Position numbers and translations under genes: made by a program | Shown here: piece by piece, positions 59,060 to 64,000 of the stretch | How positions within the stretch are numbered: position 1 is the stretch's first letter | Layout of the letters: each line of letters opens with the position of its first letter | Notes under the pieces: model-generated | Told to the model about the DNA's origin: nothing | The model's input: only the letters and a program-made list of their open reading frames with translations | The model's database searches: none | Assembly (NCBI GenBank): GCA_905210435.1 | Contig: CAJLWO010000008.1 | Location: forward strand, 7,507 to 71,506 | Source: an uncultured Bacteroidales bacterium | GTDB lineage: Bacteria > Bacteroidota > Bacteroidia > Bacteroidales > Muribaculaceae | DNA length: 64,000 nt | Direction of reading: 5' to 3'

Positions 59060-59866
59060 TTGAAACGATACTTTATAAAACTGAGCTATGACGGTGCCGC
59101 TTATCACGGGTGGCAGGTGCAGCCGGGTGCGGTGACGGTGCAGCAGTGCATCGAGGAAGCGCTCGGCAAGGTATTGCGCCGTCCCACTCCCATAGTCGGC
59201 GCGGGACGTACCGATGCCGGGGTCAACGCGCGCCTTATGGTTGCGCATGCCGATATGCCTGAAGATGTCATCGAAAAAGATAAGGCACGTTTTATCCGTT
59301 CGCTCAACTCGCTGACCGCACGCGACATCGCCATACATGATGTCGTTAAAGTAGCTCCCGACGCGCATGCTCGTTTTGACGCGCGGCGGCGCACCTACCG
59401 CTACTTCGTGCACCACGGGTGCGACCCGTTTCTGCGTCACTATTCGCTTAATATAGCGCCGCTCGATTACACGGCCATGAACGAGGCGGCCGCGTTGCTG
59501 CTCGATGTGGAGGATTTCACATCGTTTGCCAAACTGCATGCCGACACACGCACCAACATATGCCGTGTCGACACCGCACGATGGATGAAAGTGCCGGTAT
59601 CACAGCCTGCGGCAGCCGGAATGACAGCCTGCGACGGCATCCTCGCATCCGGTACGGGAGATACCGGATGCCAGTATTACTTTGAAATCAGCGCCGACCG
59701 CTTCCTCCGCAACATGGTCCGCGCCGTGGTCGGCACACTCATAGAGGTAGGCCGCGGCAAAATGACCCTCCCGCAATTCCGCGACGTCATAGCGCGCCGC
59801 GACCGCTGCGAAGCCGGCACCTCAATGCCCGGCAACGCCCTTTTCCTCTGGAACGTGGAATACTGA
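59060..59866 (+). CDS. truA: tRNA pseudouridine(38-40) synthase, TTG start
   Basis: TruA modifies positions 38-40 of the tRNA anticodon arm. The start is taken as TTG at 59060, which gives LKRYFIKLSYDGAAYHGWQ, the normal family beginning, 268 residues. The longer reading frame (from 58745) would overlap the GT2 gene. Catalytic Asp52 is in VGAGRTDAGVNA, followed by ARRRTYRYFVHH and FEISADRFLRNMVRAVVGTLIEVGRG. A half TGTAGGGACG motif lies 33 bp upstream. A terminator hairpin follows at 59902-59936. Mild interruption of the glycosylation set by a tRNA gene is notable. Confidence 0.94.
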   Translation: MKRYFIKLSYDGAAYHGWQVQPGAVTVQQCIEEALGKVLRRPTPIVGAGRTDAGVNARLMVAHADMPEDVIEKDKARFIRSLNSLTARDIAIHDVVKVAPDAHARFDARRRTYRYFVHHGCDPFLRHYSLNIAPLDYTAMNEAAALLLDVEDFTSFAKLHADTRTNICRVDTARWMKVPVSQPAAAGMTACDGILASGTGDTGCQYYFEISADRFLRNMVRAVVGTLIEVGRGKMTLPQFRDVIARRDRCEAGTSMPGNALFLWNVEY

Positions 59867-59901
59867 CACAGCCCATTACAAATATTGAAACAGAGTAAAC
59901 G

Positions 59902-59936
59902 CGGCTCAATGCTCATTATGAAATAGCATTGAGCCG
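59902..59936 (+). terminator. Terminator after truA
   Basis: Perfect 12-bp arms (59902-59913 and 59925-59936) around an 11-nt loop, followed by TTTTCCTG. It lies 36 bp after the truA stop and also separates the convergent LAB_N gene. Confidence 0.85.
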
Positions 59937-59967
59937 TTTTCCTGTCCATGTGGTGCAAATCAAATTG

Positions 59968-60576
59968 TTATGGCTTGCGGTACCAGAGCATGAGGTTGCG
60001 GGTGTAGGCTATGAGGCCTACGCTTTGGCCGAGGATTAGGACGGGGTCATGGCGGAAGATGGCGTAGCTTACTATTATCAGGCTGCCTGTGAGGGATATT
60101 ATCCAGAAGCCTGCGGGGAGTTCCGACTCGCCGCGACGGCGGGAGTAAAGCCACTGGTAGATGAAGCGGAAGGTGAATATTACCTGGCCGGCGGAGCCGT
60201 AGATTACCATCCACAGGGGGATGTCGTCATTGCCGAAGAAGCGGTCGACGGCGGCCTGTGCGTCGTGCGCCACGGGTATTATCAGTGCCAACGGCAGCAG
60301 GACTATGACGGCCCGCAGCGGTGCGGGTACTTTATGCCATACGCTCTTGATGTTGAGGTTCCAGATGTAGATGTAATAGGCGATTACCTGCCCGATGACT
60401 ATGGCGAAGTCGTCGCGCAGCCAGCCGTAGAAGCAAAGCAGGCATGAGGCGAGCAGCGACAGCACCCAGAATATGGTGGGGGAGAGCACGCGCCGTGCCC
60501 TCTCCGACATTATCCATTGTACGAGTATGCGTGCCGAAAACAGTGCCTGTGCCAGAAATCCTATTACGAATACCAC
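59968..60576 (-). CDS. LAB_N family membrane protein with two tandem LAB_N units
   Basis: This 202-residue protein starts with GTG (60574-60576). It carries the LAB_N unit twice: GFLAQALFSARILVQWIMSERARRVLSPTIFW at about 7-37 and SAGQVIFTFRFIYQWLYSRRRGESELPAGFWI at about 128-160, each followed by membrane helices and a G-Q motif (VIGQVIAYYIYIWN and ILGQSVGLIAYTRN). The domain is known from the N-terminus of some lipid A disaccharide synthases and from small stand-alone proteins. It faces the GT2/GT39 set, so a lipid A or lipid-carrier role is plausible. The domain function is not defined. Confidence 0.85.
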   Translation of the reverse strand: MVFVIGFLAQALFSARILVQWIMSERARRVLSPTIFWVLSLLASCLLCFYGWLRDDFAIVIGQVIAYYIYIWNLNIKSVWHKVPAPLRAVIVLLPLALIIPVAHDAQAAVDRFFGNDDIPLWMVIYGSAGQVIFTFRFIYQWLYSRRRGESELPAGFWIISLTGSLIIVSYAIFRHDPVLILGQSVGLIAYTRNLMLWYRKP

Positions 60577-60640
60577 GTGTTACGGTTTTTTAATGAAATT
60601 AATGTGGAATACTGTTGTCTTGCTGCCTGAACTTGAACAA

Positions 60641-60722
60641 GTAGGGACGCACGGTCTGTGCGTCCGCGGCATACGTGCTTAATCCCAATCGATTATAGGA
60701 CGCACAGACCGTGCGTCCTTAC
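60641..60722. repeat. TGTAGGG-type double-hairpin element before LAB_N
   Basis: Arms 60641-60665 (GTAGGGACGCACGG...) and 60698-60722 pair over 25 bp with one mismatch around a 32-nt spacer. Each arm has its own GGACGCAC / GTGCGTCC hairpin. It lies between speA and the LAB_N gene, both on the minus strand. Confidence 0.85.
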
Positions 60723-60752
60723 AGTTTGTATTACACTTTGTGTAAGGAATTG

Positions 60753-62651
60753 TTATCGTTCGAGGTAGGTGTAGCCGTAGAGGCCGGAGCGGTAGTTGGA
60801 GAGGAATTCGCGACCCTCTTCGGCGGTGATTTTGCCGGCTTTCATTGAGGCTGTCACCCATGTCTCGACGTTGCGCACGAGTTTCTTGGGATCGAACTGC
60901 ACGTAGTCGAGCACTTCAGCCACTGTCTCGCCGTCGATGACCTTGTCAATCTCGTAGCGGTCCTTGTAGACGCTGATGTGCACGGCGTTGGTGTCGCCGA
61001 ACAGATTGTGCATGTCGCCCAGGATTTCCTGATAGGCTCCGGCGAGGAATACGCCGAGGTAGTATGATTCGCCCTGGCGCAGGGGATGGAGCATGAGGAA
61101 GTCGGCGCTGCCCCCCTGCACGGAGATGAAATGGGCTATCTTGCCGTCGGAGTCGCATGTCATGTCCTGAAGTGTGGCCATGCGGGTGGGTTTCTCGTCG
61201 AGACGCGACAGCGGCATGACGGGGAACAACTGGTCGATGGCCCAGTGGTCGGGCAGCGACTGGAACAGGGAGAAGTTGCAGAAATATTTGTCGGGGAGCA
61301 TGCGCGACACTTTGCGCAGCTCTTCGGGTGCATGTTTCATGGTCTGGGCTATGTCGCCGACTTCGCGGGCGATTGACCAGAACAGTTTCTCGACCATGGC
61401 GCGTGTGCGCAGGTCGATGAGGCCGAGTGAGAAGAGGTCGAGTGCTTCCTCGCGTATCTGCACCGCGTCGTGCCAGCTTTCGAAGAGGCGGGGCTGCGAC
61501 AGTTTGTCCCATATGTCGTAGAGTTCGCGCACGAGTTCATGCTCGTCGGGGGAGATTTCCTCGTTGTCTTTCCACTGGGGTAGGGTGGTCGTCTCGAGCA
61601 CTTCGAATACGAGCACCGAGTGGTGGGCGGTCAGCGAGCGGCCGCTCTCGGTGATGATGTTGGGCTGCTTGAGGCCGTTTTTCTCGCATGCGTCGACCAG
61701 CGAGTAGACGGCATCGTTGGCATATTCCTGTATGGCGTAGTTCATCGATGATTCCGACGCCGAGTTGCGTGTGCCGTCGTAGTCGACGCCGAGGCCGCCG
61801 CCTATGTCGACAAAGTCGATGTCGAAGCCGCTCTTCGAGAGCTGCACGTAGAATTGCATGGCCTCGCGGAGCGCGTTCTTGATGAAACGTATCTTGGTAA
61901 TCTGGCTGCCGATGTGGAAGTGGATGAGCTTGAGGCAGTCTTTTATGTCGCGGCGTTCGAGGTAGTCGAGCGCTTCGAGCAGTTCGGATGAGTTGAGGCC
62001 GAATTTCGAGGAGTCGCCCCCCGAATCCTCCCATTTGCCGGCACCTGTGCTCGATAGCTTGATGCGTATGCCTATATTGGGGCGTATCTTGATGCGGCGC
62101 GAGATGTCGGCTATGAGTTTAAGCTCGTTCATCTTTTCGACCACGAGGTATATGCGGCGTCCCATCTTCTGGGCGAGAAGGGCGAGCTCGATATAGTTGG
62201 CGTCCTTGTAGCCGTTGCATATTATAAGGGCGTCGTCGGCTATGTTGGTGGCGAGCACGGCATGGAGCTCGGGCTTCGAGCCGGCTTCAAGGCCGATGTT
62301 GAATTTCTTGCCGTGGCTTACAATCTCCTCGACTACCTGGCGCATCTGGTTGACCTTGATGGGGTAGACGATGAAATTCTGCGCCTTGTAGTTGTATTGC
62401 TCGGCGGCGCGTTTGAAGCAGTTGGAGATTTTCTCGACGCGGTTGTCGAGAATGTCGGGGAAACGAAGCAGCACGGGTGCGGTGATGTCGCGCAGCTGCA
62501 GTTCGTCCATCACCTCCTTGAGGTCGACCGATGCGTATCCCTCCTTCGGGTTGACGGCCACGTGGCCACGCTCGTTGATGGTAAAATACTGGCGCCCCCA
62601 GCCGCTGATATTGTACAGCTCGGCGCTGTCTTCAATTCTCCATTTTCTCAT
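60753..62651 (-). CDS. speA: Biosynthetic arginine decarboxylase
   Basis: SpeA converts arginine to agmatine with pyridoxal phosphate, the entry to putrescine and spermidine synthesis. The 632-residue fold III enzyme has the cofactor lysine at about residue 99 (VYPIKVNQMR), then LEAGSKPEL, ICNGYKD, LIHFHIGSQ, DIGGGLGVDYDGT, TESGRSLTAHHSVLVFEVLE and the C-terminal barrel, ending in a family-normal length. A TATATCTTTG-like promoter box lies about 165 bp upstream (62823-62816). The reading frame is intact. Confidence 0.96.
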   Translation of the reverse strand: MRKWRIEDSAELYNISGWGRQYFTINERGHVAVNPKEGYASVDLKEVMDELQLRDITAPVLLRFPDILDNRVEKISNCFKRAAEQYNYKAQNFIVYPIKVNQMRQVVEEIVSHGKKFNIGLEAGSKPELHAVLATNIADDALIICNGYKDANYIELALLAQKMGRRIYLVVEKMNELKLIADISRRIKIRPNIGIRIKLSSTGAGKWEDSGGDSSKFGLNSSELLEALDYLERRDIKDCLKLIHFHIGSQITKIRFIKNALREAMQFYVQLSKSGFDIDFVDIGGGLGVDYDGTRNSASESSMNYAIQEYANDAVYSLVDACEKNGLKQPNIITESGRSLTAHHSVLVFEVLETTTLPQWKDNEEISPDEHELVRELYDIWDKLSQPRLFESWHDAVQIREEALDLFSLGLIDLRTRAMVEKLFWSIAREVGDIAQTMKHAPEELRKVSRMLPDKYFCNFSLFQSLPDHWAIDQLFPVMPLSRLDEKPTRMATLQDMTCDSDGKIAHFISVQGGSADFLMLHPLRQGESYYLGVFLAGAYQEILGDMHNLFGDTNAVHISVYKDRYEIDKVIDGETVAEVLDYVQFDPKKLVRNVETWVTASMKAGKITAEEGREFLSNYRSGLYGYTYLER

Positions 62652-62815
62652 CTCTATTTTTACTTGCTTTTATTTTTTTAATGATAGTAACGTACAGATG
62701 CAACCTCTTGAACGACCGGTATTTGTCAGGATGTTAAAAAATGCTCGCGAGAAGCCGGAACCCGATGGGTTTTCATCGAATTGCATCGTTCCAGTCAAAT
62801 AACTTATTTAGTCGG

Positions 62816-62823
62816 CAAAGATA
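62816..62823 (-). promoter_or_regulatory. Probable -7 box for speA
   Basis: TATCTTTG on the minus strand fits TAnnTTTG. The predicted start near 62808 gives a leader of about 157 nt with a small hairpin (CGATG / CATCG arms around 62762-62778). It lies in the gap between speA and the RhuM-family gene. Confidence 0.5.
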
Positions 62824-62834
62824 AGAATATTTTT

Positions 62835-63860
62835 TTATTCTTCCGAATCGAAATCAAGCGTATTATTCATATTCCAATTGTCGAAATCTGACTGGAACAC
62901 CTTATCCTGAATAATACGATATTTCTCGAACTCGCACTCGGCATGTATTTTGGCCTGTTCTGCCGACACCATACCTGCTCCGATCAAAATAGGACGGTCG
63001 TCGCTATCCAAAAATTTGTCTATACGTACAGCCCAGTCCTCCATGGTCATCGGGATATGGCGTTTCGCACGGTCTTCGGCCAGATCGAGGAAGGCATTGA
63101 CTATTCTTCCCATTGACTCCAATTCCGTTTCTCTCAGATAGTTTTTGGCTATAGAGACATCTGTTTTTACAATTTTGCCATTTGGCGCTTTTTCCCACGA
63201 TGTGAGACCCATGTGCTCTTTCTCAGCATTGGCGCGTTCGACAATCAGTTCGGCCGCCGTATGCCCGTGAACGGCATAGTGCATTTTGTTCTGTACCTTT
63301 TTAAAGAACATTCCGGTAGTCGGTGCGTCACGGTTGTAGTCGATGCTTGTTGCATATATATCGGTAAGTTTTTGATAAAAACGGCGTTCACTCAATCTGA
63401 TTTCCCTTATTTCCGCGAGTAAATGTTCGAAATAATCCTCATTGATGAATGAGCCGTTTTCCATACGTTTCTTATCTATCACGTAGCCGCGTATGGCAAA
63501 TTGGCGCAGGACATAAGTGCACCATTGGCGGAATTGTGTCGCACGTACGGAATTGGCCCGGTAGCCTACAGAAATGACCGCATCCAGATTATAATATTTA
63601 GTGGCATAGCTTTTGCCGTCGGCGGCAGTTCGTCGGAATTTCCGACAAACTGCCTCTTCCTGTAACTCCTGAGTCTGAAAAATGTTTTGCAAATGTTCGG
63701 CAATCGTTGAGCGTCCTTTATCAAACAGGACAGCGATGGCATCCTGAGTGAGCCAAAGCGTTTCATCCTGATATAATACCTCTATACCTTCTTCTTTGCT
63801 TTCCAGCTGGAATATAAGAAATTCGGCAGTACTGTTATGGATTTGAAGCTTTTTCCCCAT
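62835..63860 (-). CDS. RhuM-family protein (COG3943)
   Basis: This 341-residue protein has the RhuM N-terminal domain: ETLWLTQDAIAVLFDKGRSTIAEHLQNIFQTQELQEEAVCRKFRRTAADGKSYATKYYNLDAVISVGYRANSVRATQFRQW. A helical region follows, and a C-terminal Fic/DOC-like helical part has no intact HPFxxGNGR motif. RhuM was first named from a Salmonella pathogenicity island; its biochemical role is unknown, and family members are common in mobile and defence-associated loci. It is AT-richer than its neighbours and stands alone with a -7 box at 63887-63880. Confidence 0.88.
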   Translation of the reverse strand: MGKKLQIHNSTAEFLIFQLESKEEGIEVLYQDETLWLTQDAIAVLFDKGRSTIAEHLQNIFQTQELQEEAVCRKFRRTAADGKSYATKYYNLDAVISVGYRANSVRATQFRQWCTYVLRQFAIRGYVIDKKRMENGSFINEDYFEHLLAEIREIRLSERRFYQKLTDIYATSIDYNRDAPTTGMFFKKVQNKMHYAVHGHTAAELIVERANAEKEHMGLTSWEKAPNGKIVKTDVSIAKNYLRETELESMGRIVNAFLDLAEDRAKRHIPMTMEDWAVRIDKFLDSDDRPILIGAGMVSAEQAKIHAECEFEKYRIIQDKVFQSDFDNWNMNNTLDFDSEE

Positions 63861-63879
63861 GATTATCTTAATATAGATG

Positions 63880-63887
63880 CAAATTTA
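63880..63887 (-). promoter_or_regulatory. Probable -7 box for the RhuM-family gene
   Basis: TAAATTTG on the minus strand lies 20-27 bp before the start codon. No TTTG is seen at the ideal distance. The remaining DNA to the window end (63888-64000) is AT-rich without other signals. Confidence 0.5.
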
Positions 63888-64000
63888 CTGTTTTTTTTGA
63901 GGAGTGCGCGATAAATGGCTGATAAGATGTATTTATATATAAGTAGTCAGCCCTTAAAAACGGATATTAATTGCTGATATTCAATAAAATAAACATAAAA

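Noticed and set aside
58745..59866. TruA with a 105-residue N-terminal extension
   Set aside because: The extension overlaps the GT2 gene out of frame and has no conserved sequence; the TTG at 59060 gives the normal TruA beginning.

Overview
The window is a chromosomal segment of a Bacteroidota bacterium, order Bacteroidales, most likely a gut Muribaculaceae (S24-7) member. This rests on gene content and sequence style: type IX secretion genes (porU, porV), ExbB/ExbD/TonB-like and LptC genes of Bacteroidales type, a DUF3256 protein, a PCMD-domain protein, a C10 (streptopain-like) protease with a type IX sorting tail, and promoters of the Bacteroidales form TTTG-19 bp-TAnnTTTG. The family assignment is inference. 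Most genes are housekeeping; novelty is concentrated in intergenic DNA and in a few reduced or divergent genes.

Layout. 1-7.8 kb: carbonic anhydrase, a putative GT-C membrane glycosyltransferase, a Ca2+/Na+ antiporter, cobalamin adenosyltransferase, CorC/HlyC-type membrane protein, LptC, an outer-membrane barrel and CoaX. 8-9.1 kb: an AT-rich DUF1016/YhcG-type nuclease standing alone. 9.3-13.6 kb: DEAD-box helicase, DUF3256 protein, XseA, XseB. 13.8-21.2 kb (minus strand): Rex, a degenerate fumarylacetoacetase-like protein, the sortase PorU, PorV, IspF and a C-terminal remnant of a GH92 mannosidase. 21.2-21.7 kb: a divergent spacer with a well-formed promoter, palindrome and hairpin that may encode a small RNA. 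21.7-27.5 kb: PpiD/SurA-type foldase and Mfd. 27.7-33.7 kb: a tripartite RND efflux operon. 34-43.7 kb: PCMD protein, a 2012-residue secreted C10 protease, and an M13 metallopeptidase. 43.8-50.8 kb: metallo-beta-lactamase-fold hydrolase, RsmI-like methylase, TonB-like/ExbD/ExbB, PdxJ, an ACT-like fragment protein, NadK, a YgjP-type metallopeptidase. 51.3-60.6 kb: TopA, an RluA-family synthase, a WG-repeat lipoprotein, a lipid glycosylation set (GT39, GT2, LAB_N) with TruA inside it. 60.7-63.9 kb: SpeA and a RhuM-family protein.

How it works together: PorU and PorV export and attach proteins with type IX sorting domains, and the C10 protease is a likely client. The efflux operon, LptC, the barrel protein and the lipid glycosylation genes all serve the outer envelope. 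Rex, CoaX, NadK and PdxJ serve cofactor and redox balance. XseAB, Mfd and TopA serve DNA maintenance.

The most unusual material is non-coding: (i) a dispersed family of TGTAGGG-bounded double-hairpin elements, some inside an outer inverted repeat; (ii) 9-bp-period arrays of GTCNGAC or CTCNGAG; (iii) a 245-bp nested inverted repeat before topA; (iv) three GTGACAA heptamers at exact 11-bp spacing plus a long hairpin before the C10 protease gene; (v) the candidate small RNA next to rex. No tRNA, rRNA, CRISPR array, transposase or complete mobile element was recognised.
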